From NCBI GenBank assembly GCA_023434265.1, contig JAEYTA010000200.1:1-23891 (forward strand): a stretch of DNA of 23,891 nt, written 5' to 3'. The translations under genes and the position numbers were made by a program. Positions 7,212 through 13,133 of the stretch are shown piece after piece. Each line of letters starts with the position of its first letter. The stretch's first letter is position 1. This DNA comes from Pseudomonadota bacterium. Its GTDB lineage: Bacteria; Pseudomonadota; Alphaproteobacteria; Caulobacterales; Caulobacteraceae. Below the pieces are notes generated by a model. It worked only from the letters and a program-made list of their open reading frames with translations. It made no database searches and was not told the DNA's origin.

Positions 7212-7436
7212 ATGGAGCGGCGGAGAATTCCCTCGGCCCTGATCGCGGTCCTGGCGGCGCAGACGCTGGGCGGTCTGGTCTGGGCCGGCGGGGCCGCGGC
7301 GCGGATTTCGGCGCTCGAGGAACGCGTCGGCGAGCAGCGGCTGGTGGCCGAACGGCTGGCCCGGCTGGAAGCGCAGGGCGAGGCGGTCCGGGCCAGCGTG
7401 GCGCGGATCGAACGGCGGCTGGAGGAGGGGCTGTGA
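7212..7436 (+). CDS. Small membrane/coiled-coil protein of the GTA cluster (gp3.5-like)
   Basis: 74 aa. One hydrophobic segment (about residues 8-28, SALIAVLAAQTLGGLVWAGG) is followed by a continuous Ala/Glu/Arg/Leu-rich stretch that looks like a coiled coil to the C-terminus. The start lies one base after the portal stop and the end overlaps the protease start (GTGA), so it is translated with the cluster. The position matches the small unassigned gene between portal and protease in RcGTA. The function is unknown; a membrane anchor for head assembly is only a guess. It is too short for spanin or holin assignment. Confidence 0.65.
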   Translation: MERRRIPSALIAVLAAQTLGGLVWAGGAAARISALEERVGEQRLVAERLARLEAQGEAVRASVARIERRLEEGL

Positions 7437-7966
7437 GCATGGGAATGCTTGTCGCCGCGCCGCCCCCACCCGGTCGCCGCTTCGCGCCGACCGCCCTCCC
7501 CCGAGGGGGGAGGGAGAGGGCCGGCGAACTGGCCATCGAAGGCTACGCCTCGTTGTGGGGCGCGGCGGATCTGAACCGCGACGTGGTGGCGAAGGGCGCG
7601 TTCGCGGAAACTCTCGCCAAGGCCGGGGCCGGGGGCGTGCGGATGCTGCACCAGCACGAAGGCCGCGCCGTCGTCGGGGTCTGGGACGATATGGTCGAGG
7701 ACGACCTGGGGCTGTTCGTCCGGGGCCGCATCCTCGACTGGTCGCCGGAGGCGCGGTTCGCCGGAGCCTTGGCGCGGGTCGGGGCGATGGACGGGCTGTC
7801 GATCGGCTTTCGGGCGGTGCGGGCCCGCCGTTCCGGACCCCTCAGGGTGCTGGTCGAGGTGGACCTTTGGGAGGTGTCGCTGGTGACGTTTCCGATGCTG
7901 CCGGGCGCGCGCTTCAGGCGCGCCGTTCCCGCGCCGCCTGTTGAAGCGACGCCAGCGCCCTTCTGA
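7433..7966 (+). CDS. GTA prohead protease (gp4; HK97 family)
   Basis: Serine protease that removes the N-terminal scaffold domain of the capsid protein during head maturation, 177 aa. The family core starts at LAIEGYASLWGAADLNRDVV (about residue 33). The expected catalytic residues are visible: His in MLHQHE and Ser in DGLSIGF. The start is GTG overlapping the previous stop (GTGA); ATG 7439 is an alternative. Residues 10-29 are encoded by a palindromic repeat (7461-7520), an N-terminal extension absent from the family core. There is no usable start between the repeat and the core, so the repeat must be translated. The last 53 bases overlap the convergent gene on the other strand. Confidence 0.88.
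   Translation: MSMGMLVAAPPPPGRRFAPTALPRGGRERAGELAIEGYASLWGAADLNRDVVAKGAFAETLAKAGAGGVRMLHQHEGRAVVGVWDDMVEDDLGLFVRGRILDWSPEARFAGALARVGAMDGLSIGFRAVRARRSGPLRVLVEVDLWEVSLVTFPMLPGARFRRAVPAPPVEATPAPF
7461..7520. repeat. Palindromic repeat element inside the prohead protease gene
   Basis: Two hairpins in tandem: CGGTCG (7471-7476) with CGACCG (7488-7493), then CCCTCCCCC (7494-7502) with GGGGGAGGG (7506-7514) around a GAG loop, flanked by CCCCCACC and AGAGGG. As I remember it, this layout matches a palindromic repeat common between genes in Caulobacterales and related alphaproteobacteria. Here it keeps the reading frame and encodes PPPPGRRFAPTALPRGGRER. Confidence 0.65.
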
Positions 7967-8696
7967 GCACGACAAGGCCGCGACGGGTCTGGAGCAGGCG
8001 GCCCGCGACGATGGCGGCGGCGAAAACGAAGGGCATGGGAGCTCCGAAGAGCAGGATCAGGACCGATCCGACCACGAACAGACCGAACCACAGGCCGACG
8101 CGGAGCGAGGTGTCGTTCCCTGACCCGTGGCCGACCTCGGGCAGGGGCTCGATCTCGATGACCGGCCGGAGGGGAGTCGGCGTCGGATCCTGGACGCGCT
8201 GCAGCGCCCCGACATTGCACAGGGGCGGGGGCGCGGCGGCGGGTTCCGGAAAGTGGTCCTCATGGCGGTGCAGGTCCAGCAAGGGGCTGGGCGGCATCAG
8301 GCGGGAAGGCTCGAATGCGACGGACCGTCCCCGGTCATCGAGGGTGAACACCTGGTCGAAAGGCACGGTCGCGAAATCGAGAGCGCGGGTGTCCTGGCCG
8401 TAGCTGTCGCCGACCAGTCCGAGCAGCACGCCGTTGCGGACCCGGGCCCGGAAGGCGATCGGGTCGGGCAGGTCGCCGACCATGGCGTGGACGGCGCCGA
8501 GGTCGCCCGTCGGTCCCGCCGCCGGCGGGGGGCGGTCGCGATGCACGATCGTTTCGGTGAACAGGCCGAAGCCCGTGTTGCGGCGGAGGCTGGGCCGGCT
8601 TTCCTCGATTTGACCGGCGAGGTCCGGAATTTCACCCCGCAGGTCGTGGGCCAGGGCGTCCATGACGGCCCGCTCGAGCCGGGTGTAGCGGGTCAC
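7914..8696 (-). CDS. Unknown membrane-anchored protein, antisense within the GTA cluster
   Basis: 260 aa, no function recognised. The soluble N-terminal two-thirds contains RLERAVMDALAHDLRGEI, RRNTGFGLFTETIV, HAMVGDLPDPIAFRARV and GDSYGQDTRALDF, which look like a folded conserved domain. A Pro-rich linker follows, then a hydrophobic region (about residues 195-237: LWFGLFVVGSVLILLFG and MPFVFAAAIVAG) giving one or two membrane segments, and a basic tail. GTG 8696 is chosen because homology-like sequence starts there. It overlaps the stop of a 16-codon open frame by GTGA; ATG 8663 is an alternative. The gene is divergent from the capsid gene and convergent, with 53 bases of overlap, with the protease gene. 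It is not part of the known RcGTA set. It is read with its own promoter or is an insertion; which is unknown. Confidence 0.7.
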   Translation of the reverse strand: MTRYTRLERAVMDALAHDLRGEIPDLAGQIEESRPSLRRNTGFGLFTETIVHRDRPPPAAGPTGDLGAVHAMVGDLPDPIAFRARVRNGVLLGLVGDSYGQDTRALDFATVPFDQVFTLDDRGRSVAFEPSRLMPPSPLLDLHRHEDHFPEPAAAPPPLCNVGALQRVQDPTPTPLRPVIEIEPLPEVGHGSGNDTSLRVGLWFGLFVVGSVLILLFGAPMPFVFAAAIVAGRLLQTRRGLVVLRRALASLQQAARERRA

Positions 8697-8743
8697 GCGG
8701 GGGGCTCGCGTCGAATGAAGAATTTCCGGGCCGTGGCGCTCAC
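8693..8743 (-). CDS. Possible 16-residue leader peptide
   Basis: GTG 8743 opens MSATARKFFIRREPPA and stops with a TGA that overlaps the GTG start of the unknown membrane-anchored protein (GTGA), as for coupled genes. A GCTAGG (8757-8752, minus) lies about 8 bases before this GTG, at a distance that would give a leaderless or near-leaderless message. Alternatively it is chance, or the true N-terminus of the next gene joined by a frameshift. Confidence 0.25.
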   Translation of the reverse strand: MSATARKFFIRREPPA

Positions 8744-8760
8744 GACCGGAGCCTAGCCGC

Positions 8761-8772
8761 GAACCGCGGTTC
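8761..8772. promoter_or_regulatory. Perfect 12-bp palindrome between divergent genes (candidate operator)
   Basis: GAACCGCGGTTC is fully self-complementary and sits in the 94-base region between the antisense gene (start 8696) and the capsid gene (start 8791). It lies just upstream of the GCTAGG element proposed for the antisense gene and about 20 bases before the capsid start. A dimeric regulator could control either gene from here. It does not fit the alphaproteobacterial LexA box (GTTC-N7-GTTC). Confidence 0.4.
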
Positions 8773-8790
8773 CTGAGAAGCGGAGACATC

Positions 8791-10029
8791 ATGAAAGAGA
8801 CCAAACAGGCCCCGGCCACGCCGGAGGCGCGCGCCGCCCTGCACGAGATGATGGCGGCGTTCGAGGCGTTCAAAGGAGCGAACGACGCCCGGCTGGACGA
8901 GATCGAGCGCAAGGCCTCGGCCGACGCGCTGCTGGAAGAGAAGGTGGCGCGCATCGACCAGGCGGTCGCGACGGCGCAGGCCCGCCTCGATCGGGTGGCC
9001 AGCGAGGCGCGGCGGCCCGCCATCGGGGACGCTCCCTCCACGGCCAGCGGCGCTGCCCTCGCCGCCGCGGGGGAGGAGACCAAGGCGGCGTTCGACGGCT
9101 ACCTGCGGGCCGGCGTCGGCCTCGAGGTCAAGGCGGGGCTGTCGACGGCGCCCAACTCGGGCGGCTACGTCGTGCCGGAGCAGACCGAGCGGGCCATCGA
9201 GCGCCGGCTGATGGCCGGCTCGCCGATGCGCGAGATCGCCACGGTGCGGACCGTGGCGGCCGGCGTGTTCCGCAAGCCGGTGTCGATCGCCGGCGTGGGG
9301 TCGGGCTGGGTGGCCGAGACGGCGGGGCGACCGGAAACCGATCCGGCGACCCTGGCGCTGCTGGAGTTCCCGTCGGCCGATCTCTACGCCTGCCCGGCGG
9401 CGACGCAGACGCTGCTGGACGACGCCCTCGTCGACCTCGACGAATGGCTGGCCGGCGAAGTGGAGGACGCCTTCGCGGCGCAGGAGACAGAGGCCTTCGT
9501 CAACGGCGACGGGGTCAGCAAGCCGCGCGGCTTCCTCGACTACGACATCGTCGCCGACGCCGACCAGGACTGGGGCGAGATCGGCTACATCGCCTCGGGC
9601 GCGGCGGGAGCCTTCCCGACGCAGAGCCCGACCGACCGGCTGATCGACCTGGTCTACGCGCCCAAGGCCCAGTATCGGCCGAACGCGCGCTTCGTGATGA
9701 ACCGGCGCACGGTGTCGACGGTGCGCAAGTTCAAGGACGCCGACGGCAACTACATTTGGCAGCCGGCCCAGAGGGCGGGGGACACCGCCAGCCTGCTGGG
9801 TTATCCGGTGACCGAGATCGAGACCATGCCGGACGTGGCGGCCGATGCGTCGGCGATCGCCTTCGGCGATTTCCGTCGCGGCTATCTGATCGTCGACCGC
9901 GCCGGTGTGCGGGTGCTGCGGGATCCGTACTCCGCCAAGCCCTATGTGCTGTTCTACACCACCCGCCGTGTCGGCGGCGGCGTGCAGGACTTCGACGCGA
10001 TCAAGGTGATCAAGTTCTCCGCGTCGTAG
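8791..10029 (+). CDS. GTA major capsid protein (gp5; HK97 fold)
   Basis: Main head shell protein, 412 aa. Residues 1 to about 110 are helical and charged (scaffold or delta domain, e.g. ARLDEIERKASADALLEEK). The HK97 core follows with LSTAPNSGGYVVPEQ, AGSPMREIATVRTV, WVAETAGRPETDPATLALLE, QTLLDDALVDLDEWLAGEV, AFVNGDGVSKPRGFLDY, NARFVMNRRTVSTVRKFKD and AFGDFRRGYLIVDRAGVRVL. Maturation cleavage by the protease would fall near residue 110-115, before VKAGLST, by analogy with RcGTA. ATG is preceded by CGGAGA (spacing about 6). The gene is separated from the protease by the antisense gene, so its transcription must cross that gene or start in the 94-base gap. A strong hairpin follows the stop. Confidence 0.95.
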   Translation: MKETKQAPATPEARAALHEMMAAFEAFKGANDARLDEIERKASADALLEEKVARIDQAVATAQARLDRVASEARRPAIGDAPSTASGAALAAAGEETKAAFDGYLRAGVGLEVKAGLSTAPNSGGYVVPEQTERAIERRLMAGSPMREIATVRTVAAGVFRKPVSIAGVGSGWVAETAGRPETDPATLALLEFPSADLYACPAATQTLLDDALVDLDEWLAGEVEDAFAAQETEAFVNGDGVSKPRGFLDYDIVADADQDWGEIGYIASGAAGAFPTQSPTDRLIDLVYAPKAQYRPNARFVMNRRTVSTVRKFKDADGNYIWQPAQRAGDTASLLGYPVTEIETMPDVAADASAIAFGDFRRGYLIVDRAGVRVLRDPYSAKPYVLFYTTRRVGGGVQDFDAIKVIKFSAS

Positions 10030-10047
10030 ACGCGGGCGTGACGAGCG

Positions 10048-10088
10048 GTCAGCGGCGTGTGGCGAGATCGTCGCCGAGCGCCGCTGAC
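10048..10088 (+). other. Long stem-loop just after the capsid gene
   Basis: GTCAGCGGCG (10048-10057) pairs perfectly with CGCCGCTGAC (10079-10088). Inside, GGCGA (10061-10065) pairs with TCGCC (10071-10075) around a 5-base loop, giving 15 pairs with a 3x3 internal loop. No T-run follows, so it is a better candidate for an mRNA-stabilising or processing hairpin than for an intrinsic terminator. It starts 18 bases after the capsid stop, in a 136-base gap that is otherwise unusual in this tightly packed cluster. Confidence 0.6.
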
Positions 10089-10165
10089 GACCTCCGACGG
10101 CGACCTGACGCGCGCTCCCCGAGCGCCCGTCGACGTTCGCCCCTCCCGAGAAGAGCGAGATTTCC

Positions 10166-10432
10166 ATGACCGCACCGGTGACCCTCGCCGAGGCGAGGCT
10201 GTTCCTGCGCGTCGAGCATGACGCCGAGGACGGGCTGATCCAGACGCTGATCGACGCCGCGCAGACCCGGGTGGAGGCCGAGACGGGGCGGATCCTCGAC
10301 GCCGCGTCGCCGGCGCCGCTGCGGCTGGCGGTGCTGATGCTGACGCTGCGCGCCTACGAGCGCGGCGAACGCGAGATGCCGATCCGGCCAGTCGAGGCAT
10401 GGATCGCGCCCTATCGCGAGCTGCGGCTGTGA
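10166..10432 (+). CDS. GTA head-tail adaptor (gp6; connector)
   Basis: 88 aa, a compact member of the phage gp6-like head-tail connector family. It binds under the portal in a ring that begins the neck. The sequence VTLAEARLFLRVEHDAEDGLIQTLIDAAQTRVEAETGR is the standard helical core of this family. The C-terminal RAYERGERE...VEAWIAPYRELRL is also typical. It is shorter than the RcGTA protein but close to other phage connectors. ATG is preceded by an AAGAGCGAGA stretch; the stop overlaps the next start as GTGA. Confidence 0.85.
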   Translation: MTAPVTLAEARLFLRVEHDAEDGLIQTLIDAAQTRVEAETGRILDAASPAPLRLAVLMLTLRAYERGEREMPIRPVEAWIAPYRELRL

Positions 10433-10722
10433 AGACCCTGGCCGAACTGCTGGGGGCGACGGAGGCTGAGACTCCGTATGGCGGCCGCAGCGTGACCTAC
10501 GAGCCGCTCGGCTGGGCCTGGCTGAAGCTGGGACCGCGACGGCGGAAAGAGCGAAGCGAGGCGGGCGGGCTCCAGATCATCGAGACGGTGACGGCGGAGA
10601 CCCGAGCGGATCGGCGTCTGGAAGTGGGGCGCGTGCTGCGCTTTGGCGGTGGCGACTGGCGCATCCGGTCCGGAGAAACCGTCGGCGGCCGGGCCATCCT
10701 CGACCTGGAGCGAGCCCGATGA
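10429..10722 (+). CDS. GTA head-tail stopper (gp7; head closure)
   Basis: 97 aa, small beta-rich protein. After the adaptor it forms the ring that closes the filled head and receives the tail. The start is GTG 10429, overlapping the adaptor stop (GTGA); ATG 10399 in the same frame would overlap the adaptor by 34 bases and is less likely. Visible features: PYGGRSVTYEPLGWAWLKLG near the start and RVLRFGGGDWRIRSGETVGG near the end, as in head-tail adaptor proteins (Phage_H_T_join type). The stop overlaps the next start as ATGA. Assignment rests on both sequence type and position. Confidence 0.8.
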   Translation: MKTLAELLGATEAETPYGGRSVTYEPLGWAWLKLGPRRRKERSEAGGLQIIETVTAETRADRRLEVGRVLRFGGGDWRIRSGETVGGRAILDLERAR

Positions 10723-11117
10723 AACATGAACTGGCGCTTCAAAAGGCGCTGATCGCCCACCTGCGGGCGGACGCTGCCGTGGCGGCCCTGGTCGGCGACC
10801 GGGTGTGGGACACGGCTCCGGCCGACCCGGGACATCCGCACCTGACGATCACCCGCAGCGAGAGCCGCCCGGCGCGGGCGGACGGCGGCGGAGTCGAACA
10901 CGCCCTGACCCTCAAGGCCGTGTCCCGCTTCCGCGGGGCGGAAGAGGCCAAGGCGGTGGTCGCGGCGGTGCGGGCCAGCCTGGCCGACGCGACGCTGGAG
11001 GCGGAGGCGGTGCGCACGGTCGACGTGGGCGTGCGCTTCGCGGATGTCTGGCCGTCGCCGGCCGGACACAGGGTCTATGCGGTGCTGCGGGTGCGCGCCG
11101 TGACCGAGGACATCTGA
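10719..11117 (+). CDS. GTA tail terminator (gp8; DUF3168)
   Basis: 132 aa DUF3168 protein, which caps the tail tube on the head side. Family blocks: LQKALIAHLRADAAVAALVGDRVWD at the N-terminus, GHPHLTITRSESRPARADGG in the middle, and AVRTVDVGVRFADVWPSPAG with HRVYAVLRVRAVTE at the C-terminus. ATG overlaps the stopper gene's stop by four bases. The next gene starts 10 bases after its stop, behind a GAGGAGATC Shine-Dalgarno. Confidence 0.87.
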   Translation: MKHELALQKALIAHLRADAAVAALVGDRVWDTAPADPGHPHLTITRSESRPARADGGGVEHALTLKAVSRFRGAEEAKAVVAAVRASLADATLEAEAVRTVDVGVRFADVWPSPAGHRVYAVLRVRAVTEDI

Positions 11118-11127
11118 GGAGATCATC

Positions 11128-11541
11128 ATGGCGGCGCAGCGCGGCAGGGACATCCTGCTGAAGATCGAGGACACGCCGGGGACGTTCGTCACCGTGGCCG
11201 GGCTGAGGGCGCGGACGATCGCGCTGAACGCGCGGACGGTGGACGCCACCGATGGCGACAGCGCAGGGCGCTGGCGGGAGTTGCTGGCCGGCGCCGGGGT
11301 GAAGTCGGCGGCGGTGAGCGGGCAGGGAATCTTCCGCGACGCGGCGTCGGACGCGCTCATCCGCGAAGCCTTCTTCTATCAGTCGGCGAGGAGATGGCGG
11401 CTGATCGTGCCGGACTTCGGGCAACTGGAAGGGGCGTTCCTGGTCGCCGCGCTGGAATACGCGGGCGAACACGAGGGGGAGGCGAGCTTCGCCATCAGCC
11501 TGGCCAGCGCCGGCGAGATCGCTTTCGAGGCGATCCAGTGA
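11128..11541 (+). CDS. GTA major tail tube protein (gp9)
   Basis: 137 aa, the usual size for GTA/phi13-type major tail proteins. It stacks into the tail tube around the tape measure. It opens with AAQRGRDILLKIEDTPGTFV and has the block RTIALNARTVDATDGDSAGRWRELL, followed by GIFRDAASDALIREAFF and a C-terminal beta region ending GEIAFEAIQ. ATG is preceded by GAGGAGATC. The stop overlaps the gp10 start (GTGA). Confidence 0.88.
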   Translation: MAAQRGRDILLKIEDTPGTFVTVAGLRARTIALNARTVDATDGDSAGRWRELLAGAGVKSAAVSGQGIFRDAASDALIREAFFYQSARRWRLIVPDFGQLEGAFLVAALEYAGEHEGEASFAISLASAGEIAFEAIQ

Positions 11542-11828
11542 ACGGGGTGCGGGGCGAGGCGTCCGTGGTTCTGGCGGGAGAGAGCCGGCGCATGTGCCTG
11601 ACGCTGGGTGCGCTGGCCGAGATCGAGACCGCGCTGGGCGTCGACGGGATCGCCGCGCTGGCGGAGCGCGTGCGGAGCTTGTCGGCGCGCGACCTGACGG
11701 CGGTGCTGGCGGCGCTGCTGCGGGGCGGCGGCGAGCACGCCCTGGCCGGCGAACTCGACCGGGCGGCGATCGATCCGCGCGAGGCGGCGGAGGCCGTGGC
11801 CATCGCCTTCGCCGCGGCCGCCGCATGA
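11538..11828 (+). CDS. GTA gp10 family protein
   Basis: 96 aa protein of the GTA-gp10 family. Start GTG overlaps the tail tube stop (GTGA); longer in-frame starts would lie inside the tail tube gene. LAGESRRMCLTLGALAEIETALG, then RDLTAVLAALLRGGGEH, then IDPREAAEAVAIAFAAAAA is the usual order for this family. Position before the tail chaperone suggests a role in tube or tape-measure assembly, similar to the paired chaperones of long-tailed phages; this is inference. The stop overlaps the next start as ATGA. Confidence 0.82.
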   Translation: MNGVRGEASVVLAGESRRMCLTLGALAEIETALGVDGIAALAERVRSLSARDLTAVLAALLRGGGEHALAGELDRAAIDPREAAEAVAIAFAAAAA

Positions 11829-12001
11829 GGACGCCCTGGGCCGGGATGCTGCGGACGGCGGTGTCCGCCGGCGTGACGCCGGAAGCCTTCTGGCGGCTGT
11901 CGCTGAGGGAGTGGCGGCTGCTGGTCGCTTCGCCGGCGGCGACGGGCCCCATGGGGCGCGGCGAGTTCGAACGACTGGCGGAGGCGTGGCCGGATGACTG
12001 A
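11825..12001 (+). CDS. GTA tail assembly chaperone (gp10.1; Phage_TAC type)
   Basis: 58 aa. ATG overlaps the gp10 stop (ATGA) and its own stop lies 8 bases inside the tape-measure start. Motifs WAGMLRTAVSAGVTPEAFWRL followed by LREWRLL and GRGEFERLAEAWPDD are those of the short rcc01693-like tail chaperones. It probably protects the tape measure before tube assembly. Small size makes the call depend partly on position. Confidence 0.8.
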   Translation: MRTPWAGMLRTAVSAGVTPEAFWRLSLREWRLLVASPAATGPMGRGEFERLAEAWPDD

Positions 12002-12518
12002 CAGCGAGCAGGACGACGGACTGGGCGGTGTGCCGGAGCGCGCGGCCGAGGCGGCTGCGGCCCTTGAGGCCCTGAAGGAGCCGGCGGAGCGCGCGGCGCA
12101 GGCGATCGAGACCGCTTTCGGCCGCGCCGGCCAAGGGATGGCGCGGTCGCTGGCGCGGGCGGCGGCGGACGGTGAGGTGTCTCTGGCCGAGCTGGCCCGG
12201 GCGGTGCTGGCGGCGGTGAACGCGGCGGCGGGCGGCGGCGGCGGCCTGTCCGAAGCGATCGCCCGGGCGGTGGGGTCGATCTTCGGCGGGAGCCGCGCCG
12301 AGGGCGGGCCGGTGCTGGCGGGAAGCGCCTATCTCGTCGGCGAGCGGGGGCCGGAAGTGTTCCGCCCGCAGGCGGGCGGTACGATCGAACCGGTCGTGGC
12401 CGGCGGGATGACCGTCAATGTGACGGTCGAGGGCGGAGCTCCCGCGCTTCTCCGCTCCGAGGCGCAGATCGCCCAGATGCTGGCGCGCGCCGTAAGCCTC
12501 GGCGCGCGCCGGCTGTAG
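11994..12518 (+). CDS. GTA tail tape measure protein (gp11), short
   Basis: 174 aa; RcGTA's counterpart is about 219 aa, so this is compact. It sets tail length and occupies the tube lumen. The N-terminal half is Ala-rich and helical (AAEAAAALEALKEPAERAAQ, MARSLARAAADGEVSLAELA). The C-terminal half has the family signature AEGGPVLAGSAYLVGERGPE followed by VFRP. ATG lies 8 bases before the chaperone stop ends. The last codons form a 10-bp GC hairpin, and the convergent DUF805 gene ends three bases after the stop. If tail length follows tape length, a short tail is expected. Confidence 0.85.
   Translation: MTDSEQDDGLGGVPERAAEAAAALEALKEPAERAAQAIETAFGRAGQGMARSLARAAADGEVSLAELARAVLAAVNAAAGGGGGLSEAIARAVGSIFGGSRAEGGPVLAGSAYLVGERGPEVFRPQAGGTIEPVVAGGMTVNVTVEGGAPALLRSEAQIAQMLARAVSLGARRL
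12482..12510. terminator. GC-rich hairpin between convergent gp11 and DUF805 ends
   Basis: GGCGCGCGCC occurs at 12482-12491 and again at 12501-12510; because each copy is self-complementary the two form a perfect 10-bp stem with a 9-base loop. It lies in the last codons of gp11, three to four codons from the stop. There is no T-run on either side. It could weaken transcription in both directions, but it would also have to be passed for gp12-gp15 to be read from an upstream promoter. Confidence 0.35.
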
Positions 12519-12521
12519 GAA

Positions 12522-13007
12522 TCACATGCCCTTCGGGTTTGGGCCGAAGCGGTTGTCGCCACGCTGGCTGTCCGTGAGGCCGATCCAGAGCAGGAAGCCG
12601 AGGGCGACCAGGAAGATCAGGGTGAACAGGCCAAAGGCCGGGCCCATCATCCCCATGATCGCCGCCGGATCCTCGTTCTCGAGCGCCGAGGCGTTCATGA
12701 CCGCGCTGACGCCCATCATGCTGACGGCGACGATCGACCCGACGATGCCGACGACATAGGGGATCGCGGCCAGCCAGCCGGTGTGTCCCATGTCATGCAG
12801 GCGTTTCACCGTGATGGCCAGGTTCGGCCAGATCAGGAGGATGCCGATCAGGGTGCCGATCAGCGGAATCCAACCGACGATGACGCCGAGGCCGAAACAG
12901 ACCAGCCAGGCGATCCAGAAGTGAGAGCGCCGGGTGCGGCCCTCGAATGAAAAGAACAGGTGCTTCCAGTCGAAGCTCTGCACCTGAGTGGACGAGTCCA
13001 TGGTCAT
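12522..13007 (-). CDS. DUF805 family membrane protein, antisense within the GTA cluster
   Basis: 161 aa. DUF805 markers are all visible: SFEGRTRRSHFWIAWL near the N-terminus, IWPNLAITVKRLHDMGHTGW in the middle, and GDNRFGPNP at the end. Three to four membrane segments (VCFGLGVIVGWIPLIGTLIG, IPYVVGIVGSIVAVSMM, AFGLFTLIFLVALGFLLWI). ATG 13007 has GGAGG about 6 bases upstream and is preferred to the ATG two codons later. DUF805 proteins are inner-membrane proteins of unknown function and are not part of known GTA particles. It separates gp11 from gp12 and faces against them. Probably a cargo gene or an old insertion. Confidence 0.88.
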   Translation of the reverse strand: MTMDSSTQVQSFDWKHLFFSFEGRTRRSHFWIAWLVCFGLGVIVGWIPLIGTLIGILLIWPNLAITVKRLHDMGHTGWLAAIPYVVGIVGSIVAVSMMGVSAVMNASALENEDPAAIMGMMGPAFGLFTLIFLVALGFLLWIGLTDSQRGDNRFGPNPKGM

Positions 13008-13133
13008 GCGGCCCTCCCTGACGCGCGGTTGAGGCGACGACCATGACCGAACGCGGGTCGCCCGACAAGGGAATCCCGTCGCTCCCGGTCCAGTCTCGCC
13101 GGTGACCGGAAGGCCCATCCTCAAGGAGACATC

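Noticed and set aside
8760..8773. LexA/SOS box
   Set aside because: The dyad GAAC-N4-GTTC is an inverted repeat, while alphaproteobacterial LexA sites are direct GTTC-N7-GTTC; it also misses the purine/pyrimidine pattern of the Gram-positive box.
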